A DNA stretch of 64,000 bases from Polynucleobacter sinensis (GCF_001595985.1 NZ_LOJJ01000008.1:55726-119725); one strand, 5' to 3'; numbered from the stretch's first letter, positions 1 through 9,519 are shown. Numbers and translations: made by a program. The notes: a model not told the origin generated them from the letters alone.

Positions 1-1188
1 ATGGCCTTATTGTCCAAATCTTTTGCCTATATCGTGCCGGCCTCTTTTGCATTAGGCCTGTTCTATTGGCGTTGGCGTGAGTGGAGTATTTCAAAGGTCC
101 TGGTACGGGATGCTTACAAGCTCATCTTGATTGCATTATTAAGCTTAGGCGTCTTTGCACTTTGGTTTGTTTTGGATCCATCTCCTGAAGCAATCTGGAA
201 GGAATTTGTATTGGGGGAGAACGCGGCTAAGTTTGAGGCTCGTAGCTCCCACTATTTTTTAGATCTCATTCGTGGTGGCGATAGCATTTGGATGCTAATT
301 CTGACTACTTTGGCGAATGCCGGCTTATTGACGTTTGTTTTGATTTCGACGCTCATCCAGTGTTGGCGTCAACGTCGCTTTCTGTCTCTGGAAGAGGCGC
401 TGCTATTGCTTTTGGTTTTAGCCTTCTTCATTGTTTTTAGTTTGCCTAGTCAGCGTTCGGGGCGTTATTTGTTGCCAGTGATGCCAGCCTTTGCAGCTTT
501 GATAGCGCTGCATTGGGATCGCTTGCCCTTATGGGGATTTCGGATAGCGTTGCTATTGCAGTTGATTTTGATCGCCACTCTTGCTTGGGTGGGAGGAAAT
601 CTCCAGTTATCAAACTTCTTGGGGCAGCCTAATATTTGGAATTACTCTTATTGGCATTGGGCCCTTGTCTGTGCATCGCTATTACTCATCATTGTGGGGC
701 TTGCTCACCAAAATCGCACCAAGACATTGGCTTTAGCCGGCTGCTTTCTGAGTTATTGCATATTGACTAGTAGCTTATCGCCACTAGAGGGGGCTTTGGG
801 TCGATATGATCAGGCAACGATTGAGCGGGTATCTCGACAGGATATTTGGGTGCCATGCGACTATCGAGCTAAAGACGAGGAGTATCGACTTTTACTACCA
901 GGAACAAAGCTTCACGGCTATCTTGCAAAAGATGCCGGAGATGCTCGCTTGCTAAGTGATACTTATCCTTTAGTCGCAGTTCAATCGCCGATTGGGATTG
1001 AGCCAGAGCTTTGCGAATCATGCCAAATTATTGGTCGGCGCATGGAGATGCGCGCACGCCACTCTAATGCGGAGATTTTGGCAATGGTTCAAGGCCAGAT
1101 TGGGCAACATCTATTTGTTAATGAATATTTAATTTTGACTCCAGCAAAGATTGAATTGCCTTTATCTGGGAAGGACGCCTGCCGATGA
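1..1188 (+). CDS. ArnT/PMT-like membrane glycosyltransferase, C-terminal part (5' end outside window)
   Basis: Probable integral-membrane glycosyltransferase of the ArnT/GT39-GT83 type, which moves sugars from polyprenyl-phosphate donors to lipid or protein acceptors on the periplasmic side. The visible 395 residues contain about eight hydrophobic segments and the motif SGRYLLPVMPA near residues 153-163, typical of the second half of this family. A basic loop QRRF follows the third segment, and the last ~130 residues look periplasmic, with a CESC motif near residue 338. Family members are usually 500-600 residues, and the N-terminal catalytic Asp/Glu loop is missing. The gene therefore very probably starts upstream, and the ATG at base 1 is internal. 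It overlaps the next gene by 4 bases (ATGA), so the three genes to 3040 look like one operon. The glycosyltransferase assignment is likely; the substrate is unknown. Confidence 0.7.
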   Translation: MALLSKSFAYIVPASFALGLFYWRWREWSISKVLVRDAYKLILIALLSLGVFALWFVLDPSPEAIWKEFVLGENAAKFEARSSHYFLDLIRGGDSIWMLILTTLANAGLLTFVLISTLIQCWRQRRFLSLEEALLLLLVLAFFIVFSLPSQRSGRYLLPVMPAFAALIALHWDRLPLWGFRIALLLQLILIATLAWVGGNLQLSNFLGQPNIWNYSYWHWALVCASLLLIIVGLAHQNRTKTLALAGCFLSYCILTSSLSPLEGALGRYDQATIERVSRQDIWVPCDYRAKDEEYRLLLPGTKLHGYLAKDAGDARLLSDTYPLVAVQSPIGIEPELCESCQIIGRRMEMRARHSNAEILAMVQGQIGQHLFVNEYLILTPAKIELPLSGKDACR

Positions 1189-2420
1189 GTCGCGTGATTG
1201 CTTTTTGTGCCTTGCTGCTTGCTGCAGTTTTGGGTTATCTACATATTGATAGTCGTCCAGCATGGGCGCCATTCGCCATTGAAAAACCGGTCTTTAATTC
1301 TGATGAAACCCAAGAGTTTGAGGCCATTGAGATCAGCAAATCCTCCCGACTCAGTAAGCAAGCATTACCCACCAAAACGGCCCCAGTAATCTTGCGGATG
1401 GATTGGCTGCCAGATACAGGAGCACCGTCAGTACACGCCGCCTCGCTCATTGCCTTAAAAGATGGCGCAATCAGAGCATTCTGGTTTGCAGGCAGTAGAG
1501 AAGGCGCCCCAGATGTTGTCATTAATACTGCTGTCTATGATCCTCGTGCCACGCGTTGGAGTGCGCCAACCGTAGTGATGGATCGTGTTGGAGCGGAAAG
1601 AGGTTTATCACGCTATATCGCGAAACTGGGTAATCCTGTTCCCGCAAGAATGGCGGATGGCCGCATGCAATTATTTTTCGTGACCGTATCTATTGGTGGT
1701 TGGGCTGGTAGTTCAATCTCCACAATGATTTCTGATGATGAGGGTTTGACATGGAGTCAGCCGCAGCGTTTGATTACCTCCCCCTTAATTAATTTAAGCA
1801 CTCTGGTCAAATCACCGCCCCTACAGTTTGCAGATGGCCGCCTTGGTTTGCCGGCATATCATGAGTGGATTGGAAGATTTGGTGAGTTCTTAAGAGTTGA
1901 GGCGAGTCAAGTGATTGATAAGCGTCGCATGAGTTCCGGTAGGGGCGCCATTCAGCCTGTGGTGTTTGTAGACGGCGAGCAAGAAGCTAGTGCGTTCTTT
2001 CGTCAAACGCGTTCAAGCTCTCAGTTAAAGCAAGTTCCAGTGAGTGACACCAAAGATGCTGGTCAATCATGGAAGGTTTCTGAGGATCTCGCAATACCTA
2101 ATCCCAATTCAGCGCTGGCTGCTTTGACTCTAGCAAGCGGTGCTCGTGTCATGGTGCTCAATAATATTGAAACAGGTCGCTATCGCTTGGTGATGGTGAT
2201 GCGCGCAGCACAATCATCTCCATGGAAGGTAATTCAGACCCTAGAGGATGACGAATCTTTGGCAAATGATCAGCGTCGTGAGTACTCATATCCGTATTTG
2301 ATTTCAGCAAACGGGAATGATGTGCATTTGGTATATACCTGGGATAGAAAAAAAATCCGTCATGTGTATTTTCCATCAACATGGTTTAAGCAGGCTCTAG
2401 AGAAACCAGAGGTCCAATGA
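1185..2420 (+). CDS. Exported sialidase-fold (BNR/Asp-box) protein
   Basis: A 411-residue protein with an N-terminal hydrophobic anchor or signal (residues ~4-20) followed by a six-bladed sialidase-like propeller. Two Asp-box-like motifs are visible: SDDEGLTW near residue 184 and DAGQSW near residue 292. The stretch GNPVPARMADGRMQLFF is typical of BNR_2 family proteins annotated as exo-alpha-sialidase. Whether it cleaves sialic acid or another glycan is unknown, since many bacterial members of this fold have no tested activity. The start ATG overlaps the stop of the upstream glycosyltransferase and its own stop overlaps the next start, so the products are probably co-translated and may act in one surface-glycan pathway (inference). 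Confidence 0.65.
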   Translation: MSRVIAFCALLLAAVLGYLHIDSRPAWAPFAIEKPVFNSDETQEFEAIEISKSSRLSKQALPTKTAPVILRMDWLPDTGAPSVHAASLIALKDGAIRAFWFAGSREGAPDVVINTAVYDPRATRWSAPTVVMDRVGAERGLSRYIAKLGNPVPARMADGRMQLFFVTVSIGGWAGSSISTMISDDEGLTWSQPQRLITSPLINLSTLVKSPPLQFADGRLGLPAYHEWIGRFGEFLRVEASQVIDKRRMSSGRGAIQPVVFVDGEQEASAFFRQTRSSSQLKQVPVSDTKDAGQSWKVSEDLAIPNPNSALAALTLASGARVMVLNNIETGRYRLVMVMRAAQSSPWKVIQTLEDDESLANDQRREYSYPYLISANGNDVHLVYTWDRKKIRHVYFPSTWFKQALEKPEVQ

Positions 2421-3040
2421 TGAATACATACATGCAAACGATAGCCCTGATAGAGATGTCAATTACCTGCGCGATGGTGTTGATTTGGTGTTTTCAGAAG
2501 GTGCTGCAAACCCAGATGTCATTAACAGTTCGCCTTGTTCTATTGCTGCTGTTAGGCAACCTCTTTTTTTGGCCCCTAGGACTCTCACTCGAGTTACCCT
2601 TGGCAGCCTACGTTCGTGGCGTGACAGGCGACCTCAGTATCGTTTCAATGCTATTGCTGTGGAGCAGTATATTGCTCTCGGTTAAGGATGTCCCAATGGG
2701 GGTGAAGATTTGGATTGCGTTGCTGGCGATCATTTTTTATCCCTTAGCATTGGGCTTCGGAATGTTTGATCCCTACGTATGGGGATATGGAAGTTTTGGA
2801 TTTTTGATTGCAGTGATTATTTTTGGCTTGCTCTGTGGTCTTGCTGGATGGGTCTGGGGTGTTTGGTTAATTTCGTTGGCCATCATGGCCTGGGCCGCGC
2901 ACTGGCATGAGTCTACAAATCTATGGGACTACTTGCTCGACCCTTTCTTGGCTGTCTGGTCAGTATGCGCGATTATTACGTTCATTTATCAAAGGCGTCG
3001 CGCAAAAACTCAGTCTGGCTACTTATTTAGAGCGGGTTAA
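2417..3040 (+). CDS. Hypothetical integral membrane protein
   Basis: A 207-residue protein with about six hydrophobic segments and a short basic C-terminal tail (YQRRRAKTQ). I do not recognise a family. It overlaps the sialidase-like gene by 4 bases and is followed by a strong terminator, so it is the last gene of the three-gene glycan-related unit. Its content of Trp and Leu in membrane helices and the absence of charged catalytic loops fit a small accessory membrane protein. The function is not assignable from sequence. Confidence 0.6.
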   Translation: MMNTYMQTIALIEMSITCAMVLIWCFQKVLQTQMSLTVRLVLLLLLGNLFFWPLGLSLELPLAAYVRGVTGDLSIVSMLLLWSSILLSVKDVPMGVKIWIALLAIIFYPLALGFGMFDPYVWGYGSFGFLIAVIIFGLLCGLAGWVWGVWLISLAIMAWAAHWHESTNLWDYLLDPFLAVWSVCAIITFIYQRRRAKTQSGYLFRAG

Positions 3041-3070
3041 GTTTTATAGCCCGTAGTGTTTAGGGGTAAC

Positions 3071-3099
3071 AAAAAAGCCAGCGATCTGCTGGCTTTTTT
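3071..3099. terminator. Bidirectional intrinsic terminator
   Basis: A perfect 12-bp stem (AAAAAAGCCAGC at 3071-3082, GCTGGCTTTTTT at 3088-3099) closes on the loop GATCT. Poly-A on the left and poly-T on the right let it serve both the plus-strand operon ending at 3040 and the minus-strand Bug gene ending at 3119. Confidence 0.9.
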
Positions 3100-3118
3100 G
3101 TTGACTGCTATTCCAGGA

Positions 3119-4111
3119 TTAATCTGGAATATTTGCTTTACGGATGACTGGGCCCCAAACGTTGATCTCTTTATCAAGATGATCTTTTAGGCCTTTTGCA
3201 GAGATCTTATCTGCTGACACAATATCAATATTGGAATCTTCTAAACGCTTCTTCACGTCAGGAGTATTCAATGCTTTCTTGAGAGCGGCATTGATTTTGT
3301 CCAAAATTGGCTGAGGAGTGCCTTTAGGAGCGTAAACACCATGCCATACCTTCACCTCAAAGCCTTTGAGGCCTTGTTCGTTTAAGGTTGGAACATTCGG
3401 AATTGCTGGTAAGCGCTTCATAGTGGTTGTACCAAACGCCTTCACGCGACCATCCTTGATGTAAGGAATGGTTTGTGTAGTTTGGTCACACAAGAGATCG
3501 ACTTGACCGCCTAAGAGGTCTGTCAAAGCAGGGCCTGTCCCTTTGTAAGGGATGTTGGTCAATTTCACACCCATGCGGCTTTGGAATAGCAGGCCGCAAA
3601 GCTGTGACACTGCTCCAGGGCCAGCATTGGCCATGGTAACTTTTGAGCCATTTGCCTTGATGTAGGCTTCTAATTCTTTGAAGTTATTGGCAGGCAAATC
3701 TTTCTTGCCCAAGAGGACCATTGGAACGTCAGCTACTTGACCAATGTATTCAAAGCTCGTCATCGGATCGTATGGGAGTTTGTCGTACAGTGCATTCGCT
3801 GTTGCCATGCCCATGTGGTGAATGTAAATCGTGTATCCATCTGGCGCAGCACGTGCCACTTTGGTGGAGGCAATTGTGCCGCCAGCACCTGGAACGTTCT
3901 CAACCACTACCGTCTGACCAAGAGCTTGGCCCATTGGAACAGCAATCAATCGTGCGATGGAGTCTGTTGGGCCACCAGCCGCAAATGGAACGATCAACTG
4001 AATTGATTTCGTTGGCCAGTCTTTTTGGGCGGATGCAATATTGCTACCCAGCAATGCGCTAGCGCTGATAGCAGCGGCGATGCCAGCGAAAATAGTTTTC
4101 TTCAATTTCAT
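3119..4111 (-). CDS. Bug/TctC-family periplasmic solute-binding receptor
   Basis: A 330-residue periplasmic binding protein of the Bug (TctC) family, which captures carboxylates for tripartite tricarboxylate transporters. The signal peptide is clear (KLKKTIFAGIAAAISASALL, then SNIASAQ). Hallmark sequences follow: WPTKSIQLIVPFAAGGPTD, the segment PGAGGTIA, GPGAVSQL and a C-terminal VWHGVYAPKGTP. The ATG at 4111 is preferred over one four codons upstream because GGAGA sits 6 bases before it. No TctA/TctB membrane subunits lie in the window, which is common for Bug proteins in Burkholderiales. It is the last gene of a minus-strand run with a CitE-type lyase, an MmgE/PrpD protein and a hot-dog dehydratase, so its ligand is probably a dicarboxylate or tricarboxylate handled by those enzymes (inference). 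Confidence 0.9.
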   Translation of the reverse strand: MKLKKTIFAGIAAAISASALLGSNIASAQKDWPTKSIQLIVPFAAGGPTDSIARLIAVPMGQALGQTVVVENVPGAGGTIASTKVARAAPDGYTIYIHHMGMATANALYDKLPYDPMTSFEYIGQVADVPMVLLGKKDLPANNFKELEAYIKANGSKVTMANAGPGAVSQLCGLLFQSRMGVKLTNIPYKGTGPALTDLLGGQVDLLCDQTTQTIPYIKDGRVKAFGTTTMKRLPAIPNVPTLNEQGLKGFEVKVWHGVYAPKGTPQPILDKINAALKKALNTPDVKKRLEDSNIDIVSADKISAKGLKDHLDKEINVWGPVIRKANIPD

Positions 4112-4170
4112 GTAAGTCTCCATAAATGTGTAATACCTGTTAATTTTGCCATCTTTAGCATTTGCGATGT

Positions 4171-5016
4171 TTAGGGTTTACCAGCAACGGCTAATGTCCT
4201 TTGTGCCAATAGGACTACTGGACGGTCAATCATCCGGCCATCTAGCTTGACTACGCCGCCTTTTGAGGCTTTATCGGCTGCAATAACGCGATGCGCCCAA
4301 TCTATCTCGTCAGCGGAGGGCATAAAGGCGTCTTTTACTGGACCAACTTGTTTTGGGTGTATGCAAAGCTTGCCGCCAAACCCCATTCTTTTTGCACGCT
4401 GCGCATCATTGCTAATACGCTCTAAGTCATCGGTGGAAGGGGTGACCCCATCAATAGGAGGGGCAATTTGAGCTAAACGTGACGCCAAGACGATTTGAAA
4501 TCGTGCCGTTTGCAGCTCAGTTTCTTGAGGGTCGCAGGCCATTCCAAGATCGGCTTGAAGATCGAGATTGCCTAAAGCTAAGCGTAATACCTGTTGAGAG
4601 TTGGCGAGATCATTTAATCGATCAAGTCCAAGAGCGGTTTCAATCATCGGAATGATTGCTGTATTGGGAAGAATCAGAGCCGCCCCATTGATTTGGTCGA
4701 GGGACTCGCTCTTGGGAATAAGTAAGCAAGCGACATTTAACTCTTGGGCGAGAATGAGATCGGCTCCATAAAAATTACTGCCAGGTGAGTTTGAGCGAAT
4801 GATCAAGCGTTTTTTCTGCTCATTGGTAAATGTGCCCCAAGCAGTGCGAATAGCTGCGCGAGCCTGTTCTTTATCCTCTTCGGGGACTGCGTCTTCTAAA
4901 TCAATGACGACAGCATTCGCATCACTATTCAGAGCCTTTAAGAATCTCTCAGGGCGATTGCCCGGAACAAATAAAAAGCTGCTACTAAAGCCAATAGGGG
5001 TATGTAGTGGATTCAT
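4171..5016 (-). CDS. HpcH/HpaI-CitE family CoA-ester lyase
   Basis: A 281-residue TIM-barrel enzyme of the citrate lyase beta/malyl-CoA lyase family, which cleaves or forms 3-hydroxyacyl-CoA esters with Mg2+. Seen motifs: SFLFVPGNRPERF near the N-terminus (CoA binding), VIDLEDAVPEEDKEQAR, IIRSNSPGS, PMIETALGLD (metal-binding Glu), ALGNLDLQADLG and GGKLCIHPKQV. The frame is open further upstream, but a start at 5016 matches the family N-terminus and avoids overlap with the upstream gene, which ends 31 bases away. Known relatives cleave citramalyl-CoA, malyl-CoA or beta-methylmalyl-CoA. The neighbouring hydratase and MmgE/PrpD genes point to citramalyl- or methylmalyl-CoA, but the substrate is not shown by sequence. 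Confidence 0.85.
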   Translation of the reverse strand: MNPLHTPIGFSSSFLFVPGNRPERFLKALNSDANAVVIDLEDAVPEEDKEQARAAIRTAWGTFTNEQKKRLIIRSNSPGSNFYGADLILAQELNVACLLIPKSESLDQINGAALILPNTAIIPMIETALGLDRLNDLANSQQVLRLALGNLDLQADLGMACDPQETELQTARFQIVLASRLAQIAPPIDGVTPSTDDLERISNDAQRAKRMGFGGKLCIHPKQVGPVKDAFMPSADEIDWAHRVIAADKASKGGVVKLDGRMIDRPVVLLAQRTLAVAGKP

Positions 5017-5047
5017 GGAGTATCTATATTGGGTTAAATAAATTGGT

Positions 5048-6418
5048 TTACGTAAGCAATAGGCCAATCTTGGCTTGTTTACGAATATTCCATAGGCGTT
5101 CAATCGCAGTAGCCATTTCTGATGGGGTAGCGCCACCACTAAATGCTGCTAGTCGCATTGCTTTATCAGTGATTTCAGCGCGGCTTAATGTATTGCCTGG
5201 ATCGCCCTTGGGCTCATCAACTCGCCCCTCTAGAACTTCTCCATTTTTTAAAAATACTTTTACCTTTCCAATCCAGCGCTGTGGATAGGCGCCGTCCACT
5301 TCGGGATCCAAAACCATGGTGACTCGATCACGGAAGGCGCAGATCTCATCATCATGAAAATGCGCATCAAATTCTTGTAGACCAGCAAATTGATAATGAG
5401 CAACAAGGGCGAGCACGGTGCCCATAGAGAACTTTGATTGGTGCACTGTACTTGGATCAGTTACCGGCCCGAGCACATCGATCGCACCTTGATGTACCAA
5501 GGTTTCTACTTTCGCAATATCGCTAGGCTTGAGTTGGTGTGCGATCATGACTTGCAATAATGCATCTGCAGCAGGGTGGGTATGACGGCATGATGCGTGG
5601 TATTTAAAACTCGTTTCAGCAATCGTCCAGCGGCCACCCAATTGATCGACTAATTTACTTGGATCGGCATCGCTAGACATGCCCGCAGCCATACCTTGCT
5701 TGCCTTCGAGGATCTGTTGCGCGCCTGTAAAACCAGATTGTGCCAAGTAGGCAGACATGAGCCCAGTCGATGCAGCGTGCGCAGTATGTAATTGCTTAGA
5801 GTCAGCAGCATCGCGTAAGAATTCCCAGAGTCCTGCTGATTGCGTTCCCGCGGATCCAAAAGCATGCAGCATTTGGACGGGGCTCAATTTGAGTAAGTTA
5901 CCTACTGCGGCAGCGGCAGCTAGTGTGCCTGCAGTCCCAGTGGTGTGAAATATTTTGTAATGCGAGCGCCCTAGAAATTCACCAACGCGAATACCTACTT
6001 CATAGCCAGCAACAGCCGCCACCAGTAAATCCTCTCCAGAGGTGCCAATAGTTTGAGCGGTAGCAAGTGCCGCGGGAAAAACAACGGTAGCCGGATGAAA
6101 GACAGAGCCATTGTGGACGTCATCCTGTTCGGCAACATGCGAAGCCGCTGCATTCGCCATTGCCGCCAAGAATGGACTTGAGTTTGAACGGGTAATCAGA
6201 ATTTCCGCGGAGCCTGGGTGAGTCGCATTAAAGCCCCCCATGTTTTGTGCGAACTGGGTAATCGTTTCAACGGGGCGCGAGCCCTTGCCCGCAATGGCTG
6301 AGCCAAACCAATCCACCAATAGATCTTCGGTGCGATTAATCACATCTTGAGGGATGTCATTAATTTTTAATTGCGCGGCAAATGTAGCGAGCTCTTTAGA
6401 TAAATGCGATGTCAACAT
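5048..6418 (-). CDS. MmgE/PrpD family protein (dehydratase/decarboxylase fold)
   Basis: A 456-residue protein of the MmgE/PrpD fold, which includes 2-methylcitrate dehydratase, cis-aconitate decarboxylase and several uncharacterised enzymes. Seen: an N-terminal helical half with VDWFGSAIAGKGSRPVE, AAASHVAEQDDVHNGSVFHPA (family active-site region), a Gly-rich segment around GSAGTQSAGLWEFL, and the C-terminal alpha/beta part with KYHASCRHTHPAADALL. The length is normal. It sits between a CitE-type lyase and a MaoC-type dehydratase. Family members in such Bug-linked clusters are generally of unknown substrate, and there is no prpB or prpC nearby, so a methylcitrate-cycle role is not supported. 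Confidence 0.85.
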   Translation of the reverse strand: MLTSHLSKELATFAAQLKINDIPQDVINRTEDLLVDWFGSAIAGKGSRPVETITQFAQNMGGFNATHPGSAEILITRSNSSPFLAAMANAAASHVAEQDDVHNGSVFHPATVVFPAALATAQTIGTSGEDLLVAAVAGYEVGIRVGEFLGRSHYKIFHTTGTAGTLAAAAAVGNLLKLSPVQMLHAFGSAGTQSAGLWEFLRDAADSKQLHTAHAASTGLMSAYLAQSGFTGAQQILEGKQGMAAGMSSDADPSKLVDQLGGRWTIAETSFKYHASCRHTHPAADALLQVMIAHQLKPSDIAKVETLVHQGAIDVLGPVTDPSTVHQSKFSMGTVLALVAHYQFAGLQEFDAHFHDDEICAFRDRVTMVLDPEVDGAYPQRWIGKVKVFLKNGEVLEGRVDEPKGDPGNTLSRAEITDKAMRLAAFSGGATPSEMATAIERLWNIRKQAKIGLLLT

Positions 6419-6492
6419 GAAGCAAGAAATTCCTCGGTAATAGAGATGTATTTAATTGGTGATTTAAAAACTGATTGTCATAGCGCAGGCGA

Positions 6493-7377
6493 TTAAGCCA
6501 ACACCGCCGTTGCCTGCATCGTGAGCCAGCCTTCGTGGTCTTGCGCCCAAATGGAAATTGTTTTTCCAGACGGATCTTTTTCGAGATCAGGTTTGGCACT
6601 CACCTTAAAAAGGTTGATGTCAAAGGTGGGGCGAATAGCCCTGAACTCAAAACTCTTGAGGGTGCAACCTGGGATGCTTTGACGTACGAGATCTACCAAG
6701 AGAGTTGCAATCAAGGGGCCGTGAACAATGAGTCCAGGATAGCCTTCCACTTCAGTGACATATTTGCGATCGTAATGAATGCGATGACCATTAAATGTCA
6801 GTGCTGAGTAGCGAAACAACAAAACATCATCTGGTGTAATCGTCTTTGACCACTTTGCGTCTGTGGGGGCAGGAGTGGGAGCCACTGGCTTGTCATCTGG
6901 ACCAGGGGCATCGCGATACACAATATCGTGCTCTTCAATTAAGGCTAGACCATTTTGATTAGAGACTTCATGCTTGACCAAAACAAAGATCAGATCGCCA
7001 GTGCGTCCAGCCTTATGGGTAACCGATTTAATCTCTGATACCCGTTTAATCTCGTCACCAACTGATAAGGGGGCAACCCACTCTATCCGGCTACCTGCCC
7101 ACATACGACGTGGCAATGGTACTGGTGGCAAAAACCCACCGCGCTTAGGATGGCCATCGGGACCAATCTCAGATTGCCGCGCATGAGGTAAAAAATACAA
7201 CCAATGCCAAAGCTCGGGTAAAAAGCTGCCTTTGCTGGGCTCGGGATCAACTCTATCGAGTGTTGCCGATAAGGCCCTTACAGGGGCGGCAGTAATAGAG
7301 TCATGAAGGGTCTCGGTCTTACCGAGCCATTCCTGAAGATGGGCAATGGTTTGAGGTTCGATTCGCATAACTTCCAT
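6493..7377 (-). CDS. FAS1-like/MaoC hot-dog-fold acyl-CoA hydratase
   Basis: A 294-residue protein with two hot-dog folds, the arrangement of mesaconyl-C4-CoA/itaconyl-CoA hydratases and HTD2-like dehydratases. The N-terminal half contains HWLYFLPHARQSEIGPDGHP and PLPRRMWAGSRIEW. The C-terminal half has FNGHRIHYDRKYVTEVEGYP followed by GLIVHGPLIATLL, the (R)-hydratase-2 region with its Asp and His. The reaction is probably reversible hydration of an enoyl-CoA. Together with the CitE-type lyase two genes downstream this gives a hydrate-then-cleave pair like RipB-RipC of itaconate breakdown, but no CoA-transferase is present in the window. Confidence 0.8.
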   Translation of the reverse strand: MEVMRIEPQTIAHLQEWLGKTETLHDSITAAPVRALSATLDRVDPEPSKGSFLPELWHWLYFLPHARQSEIGPDGHPKRGGFLPPVPLPRRMWAGSRIEWVAPLSVGDEIKRVSEIKSVTHKAGRTGDLIFVLVKHEVSNQNGLALIEEHDIVYRDAPGPDDKPVAPTPAPTDAKWSKTITPDDVLLFRYSALTFNGHRIHYDRKYVTEVEGYPGLIVHGPLIATLLVDLVRQSIPGCTLKSFEFRAIRPTFDINLFKVSAKPDLEKDPSGKTISIWAQDHEGWLTMQATAVLA

Positions 7378-7408
7378 TATGCCAATTTAAGCGCTTCGAA
7401 AAGGTCGA

Positions 7409-8737
7409 TTAGATCAATAAAGTGGCCAATAAATGACTGAGTAGACCTGCTAGAGCGGAGCCCGCTAAAACACTCAGAACCCCTTTTTGGAATTTGAAGA
7501 GTGCTAGCCCCGCAAGCGCGCAAATAGCAATTGAAATCCAGGAGATAGAGCCACCCAAACCTTGAGGAAAAAAGACGTGATAGGCAAAGAAAAGACCTAG
7601 ATTCGCGATGACGCCTACAACGGCAGCGGAAATTGCAGTGAGGGGTGCTGTGAAGCTGAGCTTGCCATGGGTAGATTCAATTAAAGGGCCGCCCACTAAG
7701 ACTAAAAAGAAGGAAGGTAAAAAGGTGAACCAAGTGGCAACACAGGCACCTAATACGCCAAACCAAAATGGATCGCTATTGCCGATGAGGTGCTGAATGT
7801 GGCCGGCTAGATAACCAACAAATGCCACCACCATGATGAGTGGCCCGGGAGTAGTCTCCCCTAAAGCCAAGCCATCCATCATTTGCCCAGAGCTAAGCCA
7901 GTGAAATTGATCAACGGCTCCTTGGTATACGTAAGGTAGTACGGCGTAGGCACCGCCAAAGGTGAGGAATGCTGCTTTAGTAAAGAACCAAGCGATTTGG
8001 GGGTAGAGCGTTTTCCAGCCAAACAATAAGACAAGCCCGAGAAAAGGTAGGGTCCATAAAACACAAACTATTGCAGTATGGCTAACTAGCTTTTTGGGGG
8101 TGAAGAGTGCGTGCTCAGGCGTGGGAGTGCGATCATCAATGATTGCCGCCCCATAATTTTTATCGTTTGCATTTGCATGTGAAGACTGTTGCTCGAAGTA
8201 GTCTGGATATCGTTTTCCGCCCCAAATACCAATTAGTGCAGCCCCAAGCACGATGAGTGGGAAGGCCAGGTTAAGAGCAAAGATCGCTACAAAAGAACCA
8301 AACGCAATCGAGCGCAATCCTCGGTTATGAAGCGTGCGCTTACCAATGCGGACAGCTGCATGTAAAACGATTGCGGTGATGGCGGGTTTGATGCCAAAAA
8401 AAATTGCGGCAATCCAGGGTACTTGACCGAACGTTATATAAACCCAGGAGAGACCAATCAAAATAAAGAGTGATGGCAATACAAATAAAGCGCCTGCCAG
8501 GATGCCACCCCAAGTGCGATGCATGAGCCAGCCAATATAAGTAACCAGTTGTTGCGCTTCTGGTCCGGGTAGCAACATGCAATAGTTAAGCGCATGTAAA
8601 AAGCGCCGCTCAGAAATCCAGCGACGCTTTTCAACAAGCTCTTGGTGAAGGACGGCGATCTGTCCAGCAGGTCCACCAAAGCTAATAAAGCCTAGCTTAG
8701 CCCAAAACTTCAGAGCTTCGCGCAGTGGAACGCTCAA
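7409..8737 (-). CDS. chrA: ChrA-type chromate efflux transporter, two-domain form
   Basis: A 442-residue member of the CHR family with the duplicated architecture of long-chain ChrA proteins. Each half carries a family motif: [20 protein letters not shown] with [10 protein letters not shown] in the first, and [18 protein letters not shown] with [17 protein letters not shown] in the second. About ten to twelve membrane segments are expected. The family exports chromate using the proton gradient, and some members have other anion roles. Its start overlaps the fabI stop by 4 bases, so translation is coupled to an essential lipid-synthesis gene, which is unusual for a resistance function. A hydrophilic linker of about 40 residues separates the halves. 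Confidence 0.9.
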   Translation of the reverse strand: MSVPLREALKFWAKLGFISFGGPAGQIAVLHQELVEKRRWISERRFLHALNYCMLLPGPEAQQLVTYIGWLMHRTWGGILAGALFVLPSLFILIGLSWVYITFGQVPWIAAIFFGIKPAITAIVLHAAVRIGKRTLHNRGLRSIAFGSFVAIFALNLAFPLIVLGAALIGIWGGKRYPDYFEQQSSHANANDKNYGAAIIDDRTPTPEHALFTPKKLVSHTAIVCVLWTLPFLGLVLLFGWKTLYPQIAWFFTKAAFLTFGGAYAVLPYVYQGAVDQFHWLSSGQMMDGLALGETTPGPLIMVVAFVGYLAGHIQHLIGNSDPFWFGVLGACVATWFTFLPSFFLVLVGGPLIESTHGKLSFTAPLTAISAAVVGVIANLGLFFAYHVFFPQGLGGSISWISIAICALAGLALFKFQKGVLSVLAGSALAGLLSHLLATLLI

Positions 8738-9519
8738 GCGTCTTCCATTCCACCAATAACTTGGCTAAAGCCGTTATCTACGTAGATGATTTCAGCGGTA
8801 ATACCATTTGCTAAATCAGATAACAAGAAGGCGGCAGTGTTGCCGACATCATCAATGGTCACATTGCGACGCAATGGTGCGGTTTGTTCAACAGCTTCCA
8901 AAATCTTGCCAAACCCTTTGATGCCAGAAGCGGCAAGAGTTTTGATGGGGCCAGCGGAAATCCCGTTGGCGCGAATGCCTTTGGGTCCAACGGAGCCAGC
9001 AAGGTAGCGCACCGATGCTTCTAAAGAGGCTTTTGCCAAGCCCATCGTGTTGTAGTTAGGAACGTTCTTCATTGAGCCTAGGTAGGTCAATGTGAGCAAA
9101 GAGGATTTATCGCGCAGCATCGGCAATGCTTCCTTGGCCATTGCTGGGAAGCTATATGCAGAGATGTCGTGTGCAATTTTGAAGCCTTCCCGAGATAGGC
9201 CTTCTAAGAAGTCGCCAGCAATCGCTTCGCGGGGCGCAAAACCAATTGCATGGACAAAGCCATCAAATTGCGGCCAGGATTTAGCCAAATCCTTGAATAA
9301 GGCGGAAATTTGTTCGTCGCTGCCAACATCGCAGTCAAAAATCAGATCGGAATTGAATTCTTTGGCGAAATCAACAATTCTGTCCTTAAAGCGCTCGCCA
9401 ACGTAGGTAAAGGCTAATTCAGCCCCTTCGCGATGACATGCCTTGGCGATGCCATAGGCAATCGAGCGGTTAGAAAGTAGGCCGGTAATGAGAATTTTTT
9501 TGCCAGCGAGAAAGCCCAT
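8734..9519 (-). CDS. fabI: Enoyl-[acyl-carrier-protein] reductase (NADH)
   Basis: A 261-residue short-chain dehydrogenase that reduces trans-2-enoyl-ACP in the last step of each fatty-acid elongation cycle. Seen: [25 protein letters not shown] (nucleotide-binding Gly region in the FabI form), FAPREAI after VHAIGF, and YNTMGLAK, the Tyr-x6-Lys active-site signature of FabI. The length equals the family norm (about 260). It is the first gene of the minus-strand run down to the Bug receptor and is divergent from yejA, leaving about 50 bases for two promoters. The assignment is secure. Confidence 0.97.
   Translation of the reverse strand: MGFLAGKKILITGLLSNRSIAYGIAKACHREGAELAFTYVGERFKDRIVDFAKEFNSDLIFDCDVGSDEQISALFKDLAKSWPQFDGFVHAIGFAPREAIAGDFLEGLSREGFKIAHDISAYSFPAMAKEALPMLRDKSSLLTLTYLGSMKNVPNYNTMGLAKASLEASVRYLAGSVGPKGIRANGISAGPIKTLAASGIKGFGKILEAVEQTAPLRRNVTIDDVGNTAAFLLSDLANGITAEIIYVDNGFSQVIGGMEDA

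Noticed and set aside
5017..5139. N-terminal extension of the CitE-type lyase
   Set aside because: It would overlap the upstream MmgE/PrpD gene and does not resemble the family N-terminus, which begins near 5016.
5048..6418. 2-methylcitrate dehydratase (prpD) of the propionate pathway
   Set aside because: No prpB, prpC or acnD neighbours; the surrounding genes fit CoA-ester metabolism instead.
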